The notes under the pieces were generated by a model. It saw only the letters and a program-made list of their open reading frames with translations. It was not told the origin of the DNA and ran no database searches. A stretch of DNA of 64,000 nucleotides from Streptomyces sp. NBC_00620. GTDB lineage: Bacteria > Actinomycetota > Actinomycetes > Streptomycetales > Streptomycetaceae. This document shows, piece by piece, positions 17,809-25,727 of the stretch. The DNA is taken from positions 3,596,001 through 3,660,000 of the forward strand of contig NZ_JAPENY010000001.1 of the NCBI RefSeq assembly GCF_026341825.1, in the 5' to 3' direction. The position numbers were made by a program, and so were the translations under genes. Within the stretch, counting starts at the first letter, position 1, and each line of letters starts with the position of its first letter.

Positions 17809-18348
17809 ATGAATGCTCAACCGAGCAAACACAGAGCGAACACCCTTGGGACGGTCTCGTCGCGTGAAGCGGCGCAAGATCCCTCGACTGGCCACTTCCG
17901 GGCGATGACGCTCTTCGACGAGTCCACGAGCACCGTGTGCGCCGCGCGCAACATGGTCGGCGGCTGCCTCCAGGACTGGGGACTTGGCCACATGGTCGAT
18001 GATGCCCGGCTCGTCGTCTCGGAGCTGGTCGGCAACGTTGTGCACCACGCGGTGCCGGACGACTGCCTGACGCGGCCTGGTGCCGCACGGCGGATCGACG
18101 TGTTGGTGAAGGCGTGGCCCGGATGGCTGTTCATCGGCGTCGCGGATGAGGATTCGACTCCGCCTGATCTTCCGGCGGGTGAGTTCGTCTCGCCGGAACT
18201 GGTGGGCGACTTCTCCGAGGCGCTGTTGCCGGACCGGGGGCGCGGGCTGCTGATCATTCAGCGGCTGGCCGATGCGGTGTGGTGGTCGCCGAGGGAGCAG
18301 GGCGGCAAGACCGTGTGGTGCCGCTTCGACCTCGACGGTACGACGTAG
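17809..18348 (+). CDS. RsbW-like ATP-binding protein (HATPase_c_2)
   Basis: Protein of 179 aa with a GHKL ATPase domain of the anti-sigma-factor type. The N box is ARLVVSELVGNVVHHA (residues about 67-82), the G1-like box is IGVADEDS and the G2 box is DRGRGLLII. It lacks the phospho-accepting His domain of sensor kinases. Such proteins bind sigma factors or their antagonists, or partner with the adjacent HTH-TPR regulator family. The gene is divergent from that regulator, separated by about 207 bp that should contain both promoters. The start is ATG 17809. Confidence 0.8.
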   Translation: MNAQPSKHRANTLGTVSSREAAQDPSTGHFRAMTLFDESTSTVCAARNMVGGCLQDWGLGHMVDDARLVVSELVGNVVHHAVPDDCLTRPGAARRIDVLVKAWPGWLFIGVADEDSTPPDLPAGEFVSPELVGDFSEALLPDRGRGLLIIQRLADAVWWSPREQGGKTVWCRFDLDGTT

Positions 18349-18518
18349 AGATCTTCGGGCCGTCGTCTCCTGTTGGCTCCCACGCGATCGGGAGTGGACG
18401 GCGGCCCGGACACCGGCCGGAGTCTGACCCCTCCGGCCGTAAGGGGCGCGGCTCCTCGGTGATCCCGGGAGCTCCCCTCCCGAAGTGAGGGGCCGCGCTT
18501 CACAACCTCATACCGAGA

Positions 18519-18560
18519 CCGGACCACCCCCGCGCCTGGACAGCAACTGGGGTGGTCCGG
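18519..18560 (+). terminator. 12-bp inverted repeat downstream of the ATP-binding gene
   Basis: Perfect arms ccggaccacccc (18519-18530) and ggggtggtccgg (18549-18560) enclose an 18-nt loop, and a second small hairpin (ggggacagcggtcccc) follows at about 18563. They lie in the 327-bp gap (18349-18675) that otherwise shows no gene. A terminator is most likely; a structured small RNA is possible. Confidence 0.45.
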
Positions 18561-18675
18561 CAGGGGACAGCGGTCCCCGGTGCCTGATGGTACCGGGGCC
18601 GTTGCGCTGCGCATCTGCCCTGCACCAAAAGAGAGTTGACGATCCGTTACCGAGATCAGGGCAGAGGTGGGCAAG

Positions 18676-18972
18676 GTGACTGGCGCGGGTGAGGACTGGC
18701 TGAGCGATGGTCTCGACGTCGCGGGTGCGGACTGTGGTCTGTGGGTGCCCGGCGTCGACTACATGACGGGCTGGCGCGAGGCGCGGGAGGCTGCCGACCG
18801 GTTGAACCGGGCGTTGCTCGGTGCCGGGTTCGAGTTGTCGGAGGTACGGGCCGTCGCCTCAACGGATGAAAGCGGGCGCGGGGTCGTGCGCCTGGCGGGC
18901 TGGCCGGACGCTGCGGAACGGCTCGCCGGCCTCCTGGCGGCGGTCGCGGACGGCGACGGCGGTGCGGCATGA
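18676..18972 (+). CDS. Small hypothetical protein of the element core
   Basis: Protein of 98 aa from GTG 18676, preceded by GAGGTGGG with 5-nt spacing; a GTG three codons upstream is an alternative. The sequence is acidic and amphipathic (WREAREAADRLNRALLGAGFELSEVRAVASTDESGRGVVRLAG), with alternating strand/helix character suggesting a small folded domain. I do not recognise the family. It lies just before the large nested inverted repeat and the GntR-type regulator. Confidence 0.55.
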   Translation: MTGAGEDWLSDGLDVAGADCGLWVPGVDYMTGWREAREAADRLNRALLGAGFELSEVRAVASTDESGRGVVRLAGWPDAAERLAGLLAAVADGDGGAA

Positions 18973-19041
18973 GGCGCCCCTTCGCTGGTGAGTGGCGCGC
19001 GTGGGCACGTCGCCGGCCGCAGAGACTTTGGGCGGTAGCTG

Positions 19042-19151
19042 CCATGGGGCGAGTGAACAGGGGGCCCTACGCTCGCCAGCGGATCGGGCAGTCCTTGGAG
19101 CTGCCCGCAATAGCCCGATGGGCCCCCTGTTCTTCGAGGCTCGCCCCATGG
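19042..19151. repeat. Nested inverted repeat / potential cloverleaf
   Basis: Outer arms ccatggggcgag (19042-19053) and ctcgccccatgg (19140-19151) are perfect. Next come cagggggccc (19058-19067) and gggccccctg (19120-19129), also perfect. Inside are cgggcag (19085-19091) and ctgcccg (19101-19107). The outer stem extends a further 7 bp with one mismatch. This sits in a 407-bp gap (18973-19379) with no supported gene, between the 98-aa gene and the 3' end of the GntR regulator. Candidate roles are bidirectional terminator, transfer locus or replication origin of the element. Confidence 0.75.
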
Positions 19152-19379
19152 GAGCTGCCTAAAGTCTCGGAGGCCGTCGACCCCCAGCCCCGTGGGCCCC
19201 GGCCCGAGTCGTCCGGTCGACGACTCCCGTCCTCTGGCGTACTGCGGTGCGGGCAGTCGGGTGACCGGACGGGACCGGCGGCCACGCCGCACGCCCGGCC
19301 GGGGCGGCCGGGCTGCCCGGCGCGCCGCAGGCGCGCCCTTGAGGAAGTGCAGAGGATTTCGACCGATTGCCGTTGTCGA

Positions 19380-20159
19380 TCATGTGCGGGTGCGTCGCGC
19401 GGGCTGTTTGTCGGCGGTGATTCGGTAGGCGAGTTCGGCTCGGTCCGCCCCGACGCGGAGTTCTTCGAGGATCAAGGGGCGGTCGTGGGTGCCGTGCGTG
19501 ACGCGGGCCAGGTGCAGGATCGGTGTCGCGTCCGGGAGTTGGAGTGCGGTCCGCTCGTCCGGGAGCGGCATATGGGCGCGGACCGTCTCGGACCACCACA
19601 GCTTGTGTCCGGCCTGGGTGAGGATCCAGTAGGCGGAGGCTGGGCGGCGGTCCGGGTCCTCGGCGAGCATCGGGATGCCCTCGGCCACCTCGAACGGGAT
19701 CAGTGTGCGGTGCATGGCTCGGGTGCCGGTGGCGGGGTCGATGAGCAGCCGGTCGCAGCCGAAGAGGGCTTCCTCCTCGTCGAGTTTGAGCAGCGGGCCG
19801 GTGGCCTTCGTGGTGTGCGAGCGGTACGGGGTGGGCTCCTCGGCCTCGTCCCAGACGGCGCCGTTGGGCATCACGAACTTTCCGTCCGGCGTGCGGCTGA
19901 TGCGGCGTTCGAGGGTGACGGAGGGCTGGCCGTCGGAGCGTACGAAGCTGCCCTTGCCGTGCCTCACCTCGATCAGCCCTTCGGCACGCAGGGCGGCGAC
20001 GGCGTTGCGGACGGTGGGACGGGACACCTTGTAGCGCTCGATGAGCTGGGCCTCGGAGGGCAGCGGGGCGCCGGGCTCGAACTCGCCCTTGAGGATCGCT
20101 TCCCGGATCGCGGCGGCCACCTGCTGGTAGAGCGCTCCGGGGCGCTGGATCTCCGTCAT
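19380..20159 (-). CDS. GntR-family transcriptional regulator (UTRA domain), KorSA-like
   Basis: Protein of 259 aa. The N-terminal winged helix (YQQVAAAIREAILKGEFEPGAPLPSEAQLIERYKVSRPTVRNAVAALRAEGLI in outline, residues about 10-65) is classical GntR. A C-terminal UTRA-type ligand domain (residues about 95-245) includes TRAMHRTLIPFEVAEG and PLILEELRVGAD. I chose ATG 20159 (MTEIQRPG); the frame extends further upstream to 20441 but would overlap the divergent gene. GntR regulators of this kind, such as KorSA of pSAM2, repress replication/transfer genes of actinomycete ICEs. The gene is divergent from the transfer operon, so it probably controls the 163-bp interval between them. Confidence 0.85.
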   Translation of the reverse strand: MTEIQRPGALYQQVAAAIREAILKGEFEPGAPLPSEAQLIERYKVSRPTVRNAVAALRAEGLIEVRHGKGSFVRSDGQPSVTLERRISRTPDGKFVMPNGAVWDEAEEPTPYRSHTTKATGPLLKLDEEEALFGCDRLLIDPATGTRAMHRTLIPFEVAEGIPMLAEDPDRRPASAYWILTQAGHKLWWSETVRAHMPLPDERTALQLPDATPILHLARVTHGTHDRPLILEELRVGADRAELAYRITADKQPARRTRT

Positions 20160-20322
20160 CTCGGCACCTTCGGGTTGAAGTCGTAGGCACGTCGCACGCG
20201 CGACATCACTCGTCAGCATAAGTAGTTGCATCCTCGCCGTACAGAGCCACATAGTCGTAACTCGTAATGACAAGTGACGTCTGAATATGTCGGACGTCCT
20301 GACTGGCCTAGGAGGCCAAGTA

Positions 20323-20676
20323 ATGCAGTCCATACCCGTGGACACGGCACGACTGGGCGTACTGCGGTGCGCCATCACACCGGAAGCAAAGATCAGCAAC
20401 TTCGAGACACAGGAGGTCAAGAAGGACCGCGACGGCAACACGATCTACACCGTCGCCGTCATGGTGCGCCAGGACGGACGGCGTATCTCCGTCATCGAGA
20501 TCGCCGTGGCCGGTGAGCCGAAGGGCATCGAGGAAGGACAGATCCTCAAGGTCACCGGACTGACCGCGTTCGCCTGGGCCATGGGCGACCGGCACGGAAT
20601 CAGCTTCCGCGCCGACGCCATCACCCCCGTACACAGCACACCCGCGCCCGGACCGGCTAAGGCCGGGGGTGCGTGA
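20323..20676 (+). CDS. SCO3933-like regulatory protein of the transfer operon
   Basis: Protein of 117 aa from ATG 20323, chosen for its strong GGAGG (20311-20315); an ATG at 20287 lacks one. Sequence features are MQSIPVDTARLGVL at the N-terminus and a beta-rich core (TIYTVAVMVRQDGRRISVIEIAVAG ... LKVTGLTAFAWAMGDRHGISFRADAI in outline). It resembles the small proteins annotated as SCO3933-family regulators next to FtsK genes in actinomycete ICEs. The fold suggests single-strand or OB-type nucleic-acid binding, an inference. Its stop overlaps the start of the translocase gene. Confidence 0.6.
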   Translation: MQSIPVDTARLGVLRCAITPEAKISNFETQEVKKDRDGNTIYTVAVMVRQDGRRISVIEIAVAGEPKGIEEGQILKVTGLTAFAWAMGDRHGISFRADAITPVHSTPAPGPAKAGGA

Positions 20677-21977
20677 TGGGTCCGACCGCGCTCGCCTTCA
20701 CTCTCGCCGCACTCGCGTGGGTACTCGTCCTCGGTGACCTGCTGCGCCGGCACCGTCCGGCCTGGCACTGGTACCTCGCTGGCTACCCGCTGACCGCGTG
20801 CCGGGTGCTGTTCACCTGGCGCAAGGTCGCCATGCTCAACGACCTTTCCGTATCGCGGCGTCCGCCCCGCGGGCTCCTCGGGGACCTGGTCGTCAAGGGC
20901 GATCCCCTGCGGCCGGTCACTCCCCGGATCTCGTTCCCGCGCGCTACCCGCCTGGGGCTGACGGCGACCGTGCGCCTGCACGCGGGCCAGACCCCGGCGA
21001 CGTACCTCAAGGCGGCGGATGCGCTCGTGCACGCCTGGAGGGTGCACGCGGTGCGGGTCACTTCGCCGGAACGCGGCCTCGTGCTCCTGACCGCAACCGC
21101 CAATGACCCGCTGGCACGGCCCGGCTTAGCCTCGGCGCCCGCCGCGCTCCTGTCCGCGCTCATCGGCGTACTGGAGAGCGGCGGCGCCTGGGTCATGGAT
21201 CTGCGGCTCGTGCCGCACTGGCTCATCGCCGGGGCCACCCGGTCCGGCAAGTCCACCCTGCTCGCCCGGCTCATCACCGAACTCGCTCCACAACCCGTCG
21301 CCCTGGTCGGCATCGACTGCAAGGGCGGCATGGAACTCGGCCTCTTCGCCCGGCGATTGAGCGCGCTCACGACCTGCCGGCGCGAGGCGGTCGCAGTGCT
21401 TTCCGCGCTCGTCGTCGACATGCAAGAGCGTATGCGCGTCTGCCGAGATGCGGGCGTGCGCTCCATCTGGGAACTGCCCGAGAAGCTGCGGCCGGTGCCG
21501 GTCGTCGTGATCGTCGACGAACTCGCGGAGCTGTACCTCTCCGACGGCCGTCGTGAGAGCAAGGCAGAGGCGGAACAGTGCTCCACGCTCCTGCTGCGCA
21601 TAGCCCAGCTCGGTGCCGCACTTGGCATCCATCTGGTCGTTGCCGGACAACGCGTCGGCTCCGACCTCGGACCTGGCGTCACCGCGCTGCGGGCCCAACT
21701 CGGCGGCCGGATCTGCCATCGGGTCAACGACCCCGGCACGGCGGAAATGACGCTCGGTGATCTCAACAAGGACGCGGTTGTTGTTGCTCAGTCGATTACG
21801 GCGGAGGAACAGGGGGTGGCTGTCTGCACCGGGCCTGACGGTGGCTGGAGCCGCGCCCGCTCGCACCTCACATCGGCCGAAGAGGCTTCGGGAACGGCCA
21901 GGAAGTACGCGGCGATGACCCCCGAACTGCCCGCCATAGACCGAGCTCTCGCGGTGCTCGAAGGAGGCTCCCAGTGA
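20676..21977 (+). CDS. FtsK/SpoIIIE-type DNA translocase (conjugative transfer)
   Basis: Protein of 433 aa. Two hydrophobic segments at residues about 5-45 anchor it in the membrane. The RecA-like motor follows, with Walker A AGATRSGKSTLL (residues about 185-196) and Walker B VVVIVDELAELY. The later motifs HLVVAGQRVGSD and LGGRICHRVND are typical of FtsK/TraB motors. Actinomycete ICEs move double-stranded DNA through mycelium with one such protein, so this is probably the main transfer protein. The ATG at 20676 overlaps the previous stop; GTG 20673 is an equally placed alternative. Its own stop overlaps the next gene as GTGA. Confidence 0.88.
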   Translation: MGPTALAFTLAALAWVLVLGDLLRRHRPAWHWYLAGYPLTACRVLFTWRKVAMLNDLSVSRRPPRGLLGDLVVKGDPLRPVTPRISFPRATRLGLTATVRLHAGQTPATYLKAADALVHAWRVHAVRVTSPERGLVLLTATANDPLARPGLASAPAALLSALIGVLESGGAWVMDLRLVPHWLIAGATRSGKSTLLARLITELAPQPVALVGIDCKGGMELGLFARRLSALTTCRREAVAVLSALVVDMQERMRVCRDAGVRSIWELPEKLRPVPVVVIVDELAELYLSDGRRESKAEAEQCSTLLLRIAQLGAALGIHLVVAGQRVGSDLGPGVTALRAQLGGRICHRVNDPGTAEMTLGDLNKDAVVVAQSITAEEQGVAVCTGPDGGWSRARSHLTSAEEASGTARKYAAMTPELPAIDRALAVLEGGSQ

Positions 21978-22171
21978 TCAGCGCAGGTACCGCCGTGTCC
22001 CTCGTCGTGGTCTTCGGGATCATCACCTTCCTCCTCGTGCGCTCCCGGGACGTACGCGCCTGGGAAGCCGTCTGCATCGCCCTCTTCGGCATGTACCTCG
22101 GCCAGACCCCGGTCAGCCTCACCATCAACGGCTTCATGACCTGGGTCCTGAGCGGCTTCTCCCACTTCTAA
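21974..22171 (+). CDS. Small membrane protein of the transfer operon
   Basis: Protein of 65 aa with two hydrophobic segments: VSLVVVFGIITFLLV (residues about 8-22) and a second amphipathic one ending in TWVLSGFSHF. It starts at a GTG overlapping the translocase stop (GTGA), so it is coupled to it. Small membrane proteins at this position are usual in actinomycete ICEs and may assist transfer or spreading. Function inferred from position only. Confidence 0.7.
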   Translation: MISAGTAVSLVVVFGIITFLLVRSRDVRAWEAVCIALFGMYLGQTPVSLTINGFMTWVLSGFSHF

Positions 22172-22186
22172 GCAGGAAGGAACGCC

Positions 22187-22300
22187 ATGTCCATGCGCCG
22201 CGTGAGATGCCCCCACTGCAAGGGCGACGGGGCTCGGAAGACCTGGACCGGACGGCTTCGCCGCTGCCGCGTCTGCCGGGGCACCGGAACCATCCGCTGA
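22187..22300 (+). CDS. 37-aa zinc-finger microprotein
   Basis: A short frame from ATG 22187 with AGGAAGG about 7 nt upstream encodes a very basic protein with two cysteine pairs, CPHC and CRVCRGTG. These are arranged like the DnaJ-type CxxCxGxG zinc module (CPHCKGDG ... CRVCRGTG). Such microproteins recur between ftsK and rep genes in Streptomyces elements. Nucleic-acid binding or chaperoning of Rep is plausible. It is separated by 35 bp from the rep start. Confidence 0.65.
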   Translation: MSMRRVRCPHCKGDGARKTWTGRLRRCRVCRGTGTIR

Positions 22301-22335
22301 CCCTCCACCCACCACATCCGTCAGGAGTGATCCCC

Positions 22336-23819
22336 ATGACCGATAGCGCGCCACCAACCATCACCCGTGCCGCTTCGGCGGCCCACCCTGGAAGGTCACC
22401 ACCATCACACCCGAGTCCACCTCGGCTGACAGGCGCGCTGTCCTCGACCGCGCGGCGCGCCTGCGTCAGCTCCCCGAAGCAGACCGCGACGCGATACGCA
22501 TCGCCCAAGACCCCAAGTTCGCACGCTGGTTGGAACAGATCACGGCAACGGGCGGCTGCGCGCACCCCGTGCACCTGTCCGGCTCGACGACAACGCACGA
22601 CCCAACGACCGGCGAGATCGTGCACCACTACGACACCCGCACCGAACCCGGCGAACGCCTCCTCATCCGCTGCCGCAACAGACGCGCAACCGTCTGCGCA
22701 CCCTGCTCCCGACTCCACGCCGGAGACACCTTCCACCTCATCCGCGCGGGCCTCCTCGGCGGCAAGAACGTCCCCGCCACAGTCCGCGACCGCCCCCGGC
22801 TCTTCATCACCCTCACCGCACCGTCCTTCGGGCCGGTACACCGCGTCGGGGAGCGCTGCCGCCCCCGTCGTGAACGCAGCGAATGCGGTCATGGCCGCCT
22901 CCTTGGCTGCGGTGCCGTCCATGACGCAAACGATCCGCTCGTTGGCCAACCCCTCTGTGCCGACTGCTACGACTACCCGGCCCACGTCCTCTGGCACGCA
23001 CACGCGGGCAAACTCTGGGACCGCTTCGTCATCGGTGTCCGCCGCCAACTCGCCTCAGCCGTAGGCTTCACGCAGTCCCGCTTCTCCTCACACGCGCGGC
23101 TCTCCTTCGCCCGCATCGCGGAGTACCAGAAGCGGGCGGCCGTCCACATCCACGCCGTCGTACGCTTCGACGGCCCGGCCGGACCGAACGACGAACCCCC
23201 GGTCTGGGGCACCGCGGCCCGGCTCGCCGATGCCGTACTCGCGTCCGCCCGGCGGGTCCTGGTCCGCACTCCGTACAGTCCCGCCGTCGGCGAACTCTCC
23301 CTGCGCTGGGGTGCCCAGGTCGATGTCCGTCCCCTGCGCGCCGACGGCCCCGGCCCGGATGACGACGCCGTGGCCGCATACGTCGCCAAGTACGTCACCA
23401 AGGGAGCGAGCGAGACCGGCGCCGGCACCGACCACAGGCTCACGACCTGGGACGACATCGACGCATCGCCGGTATCCGACCATGCACGGAACCTCATGCG
23501 AACGTGCTGGCGCCTCGGCGGCTTACCCGCGTACGAACCCCTGCACCTCCGAGCCTGGGCCCACACCCTCGGCTATCGCGGCCACATCCTCACCAAGTCC
23601 CGGGCCTACTCGACGACATACGCAGCCCTACGCGCCGAACGTGCACGCCACGTCGGCCATGCCGACATCCCCGGCACGGTCACCGATGCGTATTGGCGCT
23701 ATGCCGGGTCCGGCCACACCCCGGGCGCTGCCCTGATCGCTGCTGGGGTCGCCGAAGACCTCGAACAGTCCCGGCAGCTTCTCACCGCGGTGCGTGATGA
23801 GGGGGAGTGGAGCCAATAG
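22336..23819 (+). CDS. RepSA-like replication initiator with apparent N-terminal frameshift
   Basis: Replication initiator of the type that starts rolling-circle replication of actinomycete ICEs. Recognisable segments are CRNRRATVCAPCSRLHAGD, LFITLTAPSFGPVHR, the cysteine-rich CRPRRER ... PLCADCYDY, AVHIHAVVRFDG (metal-binding HxH) and AAYVAKYVTKG with the tyrosine/lysine pair. The main frame is open from 22347 but has no ATG, GTG or TTG before 22530, and a TAG lies at 22344. A well-placed ATG at 22336 with AGGAG upstream is in another frame. Adding one C to the CCC run at 22386-22388 would join MTDSAPPTITRAASAAHP to WKVTTITPESTS, giving 494 aa. Either sequencing error or a real mutation is possible. 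Confidence 0.8.
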
Positions 23820-23896
23820 CCGCTGCATCTCAGCGTGAGCCTCTGCTTCCGTGCGAGACCCGCTCACCTCGCGGCCCGGCCACCGAAGCACAGAGC

Positions 23897-23974
23897 ATGA
23901 TCGAGAGCGAGATCGTGATTGTGGACGATGACGGCAATGAGCAACCGTTCGATCCTGAGACATGGTTCGAGTGA
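23897..23974 (+). CDS. 25-aa acidic microprotein (tentative)
   Basis: A short frame, MIESEIVIVDDDGNEQPFD followed by PETWFE, lies in the gap after rep where an excisionase gene would normally sit. It is strongly acidic and has no good ribosome-binding site. The 243-bp gap (23820-24062) holds no other candidate. Low confidence. Confidence 0.25.
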   Translation: MIESEIVIVDDDGNEQPFDPETWFE

Positions 23975-24062
23975 GGCGACGGACACTCCTAGATGTGCTG
24001 TCTCGGCACGTTGGTTACGGAGAACTCCTTCCCCGCCACGTGATTCCTTCTAGCCTCGGACC

Positions 24063-24629
24063 ATGGATTGGTTGATGGCGGCGATGGTGGGAGCGGCCGG
24101 AGGCGCCTCCATGGAGGCCATCGACGTCATAAAGTCCATCAAGTGGCACCGTCAGATGCCATGGAACGTCCAGTCGGACACGATCGATCCGCCCCAGCGC
24201 AGAACTGACATCCGGCCTGGCGAGGAGCACCTGCCCGCACCCGGTTGGAAGGCGTATTGCGTCGCCGGGGTACTGCGGCTGCTCGTCAGCGCAGCCCTGA
24301 CTGGTGTCGTGGCAGCCACCTATCCGCAAAGCACGAATCCGCTGACGACGTTTCTCATCGGGTTGGGCGCGCTGTCGGCTGTCCAGCAGATCACCACACT
24401 GGTGCCCTTGATGGTTAAGAGCGCGGGGCGGGCTGCTCTTGGCGGAGTAGTGGGAGAGGCGCAGCAGCAACCGCAGGTTCTTCAAGAAAACGGGCTGCAG
24501 TCTGGCCCTGGGCAGTCGCATGGTGCTCTGCCAGGGCCCCAGACGGGCAGCCCTTCAGCAGGGAATCCACAATCAGGCACGGGCGTTGCCGCACAGCAGG
24601 ATCCGACTGGCGGAGGAGGCGCGGCGTGA
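24063..24629 (+). CDS. Membrane protein of unknown function
   Basis: Protein of 188 aa. A Gly/Ala/Met-rich N-terminus (MAAMVGAAGGASMEAIDVIKSIKWHRQMPWN) precedes two or three hydrophobic segments (AGVLRLLVSAALTGVVAATYP, FLIGLGALSAVQQITTLVPL). The C-terminal third is a Gln/Gly/Pro-rich disordered tail. I do not recognise the family. Its stop overlaps the next gene's GTG, so it is coupled to the LDRA-repeat protein. The two form a cargo pair between rep and the integrase. Confidence 0.6.
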   Translation: MDWLMAAMVGAAGGASMEAIDVIKSIKWHRQMPWNVQSDTIDPPQRRTDIRPGEEHLPAPGWKAYCVAGVLRLLVSAALTGVVAATYPQSTNPLTTFLIGLGALSAVQQITTLVPLMVKSAGRAALGGVVGEAQQQPQVLQENGLQSGPGQSHGALPGPQTGSPSAGNPQSGTGVAAQQDPTGGGGAA

Positions 24630-25717
24630 CGATTGCTGCCGAGTCCTTCGTGGGCTGCGTCCTGGCTGTGTTTTCACGTCGTTCTCCCGGCTTCCGGCCT
24701 CCCCTGAAGACTTCCGCCCTGCTGTTCGCGGCGAATGATCCTGCTACGTCTCGTCCCGCCCCAGTTCTCGATGTTCCTCGCTCCAGTGAGACCTCCCAAG
24801 CCGATCCAACCCAAGATGGCCTGACAGGGCCGAGGCTGGCTGACGTGACAGCTCGCTGGAAGGCCGTGTCTCCTCAATGGCGGCTCTGGCGTCGCGGCCA
24901 CCTTCTAAAGGTTGCAGATTTCCTGGACACCGCCGCCAAAGACCTCAATTTTCACCCGGACCTCGCCCCCGACCTCGTCCGCGACCGCGACCTCACCCTC
25001 GACCGCGCCCTCGGCCTCGCCCGCCGCGCTGGCGGCATCCGCGCCCGCGCCAGCACCCGCACTCTCGTCCGCGAACTCGTCCGCGCCCGCGCTCTTGCCC
25101 TCGCCCTCGACCGCGCCCTCGACCGCGCCCTCGACCCCGGCCTCGACCTCAACCGGGCCCTCGACCTCGACCGCGCCCTCGACCTCGTCCGCGCCATCGA
25201 CACCGCCATCGACCTCGCCAGCGACGGCCTCGGCCGCCACCTCGACCGCGACTTCGCCGTCACCCGCGCGGTCAACCTGGCCCGCACTCGCGCCCGCGAC
25301 CTCATCCGTGACCTCAAGCTCATCCGTGACCTCGACCGCGACTTCGACCGGGCTCTCGCCCTTGCCCGCGAGTTCGACCACGCCCTCGACCCTGCCCTCG
25401 ACCCCGCTCTCACCCACGCCCGAGCCCGCGCCCGCGTCCTTGACCCCGGCCTAGCGCGCGACTTCATCGAAGCCCGTAGCAATCTGACCGACGCGGCAAA
25501 TAACTTCGTTGGTGCCGACCTCACCACCGTGAACCCTGCTGCGGTCAACCTCACAGGGATCCGCTGGGACCGCGACACACAGTGGCCCACCCCTGAGTGG
25601 ACAGCTCGCATCCACAGAGCATCCGTGGAGGATCCTCCTGGCTCCGGTGTCTTCATCGTCCAATCCGAAGAGGGCCACAACTTCGTCGATCACGGTTCCC
25701 TGGCACCAATCTCATGA
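24626..25717 (+). CDS. LDRA-repeat protein with pentapeptide-like C-terminus
   Basis: Protein of 363 aa from GTG 24626. Residues about 95-285 are a low-complexity array of Leu-Asp-Arg-Ala tetrads and hexads (LDRALDRALDPGLDLNRALD and variants), predicted as a long charged helix or solenoid. The C-terminus (NLTDAANNFVGADLTTVNPAAV, then LTGIRWDRDTQWP ... SGVFIV) resembles the capping tail found after pentapeptide repeats in Streptomyces NACHT/TPR conflict proteins. Upstream (residues 1-90) a non-repetitive segment contains LADVTARWKAVSPQWRLWRRG. No catalytic motif was seen. It ends 10 bp from the convergent integrase. Confidence 0.6.
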   Translation: MTIAAESFVGCVLAVFSRRSPGFRPPLKTSALLFAANDPATSRPAPVLDVPRSSETSQADPTQDGLTGPRLADVTARWKAVSPQWRLWRRGHLLKVADFLDTAAKDLNFHPDLAPDLVRDRDLTLDRALGLARRAGGIRARASTRTLVRELVRARALALALDRALDRALDPGLDLNRALDLDRALDLVRAIDTAIDLASDGLGRHLDRDFAVTRAVNLARTRARDLIRDLKLIRDLDRDFDRALALAREFDHALDPALDPALTHARARARVLDPGLARDFIEARSNLTDAANNFVGADLTTVNPAAVNLTGIRWDRDTQWPTPEWTARIHRASVEDPPGSGVFIVQSEEGHNFVDHGSLAPIS

Positions 25718-25727
25718 GATGGCACAC

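Noticed and set aside
18969..20186. A 405-codon plus-strand frame over the GntR regulator
   Set aside because: It overlaps the clear GntR gene in antisense and crosses the nested inverted repeat; codon and residue composition look non-coding.
24990..25450. Degenerate short repeats in GC-rich DNA suggesting a non-coding satellite
   Set aside because: They keep an open frame with regular Leu-Asp-Arg-Ala coding and are coupled by a GTGA overlap to the upstream gene.
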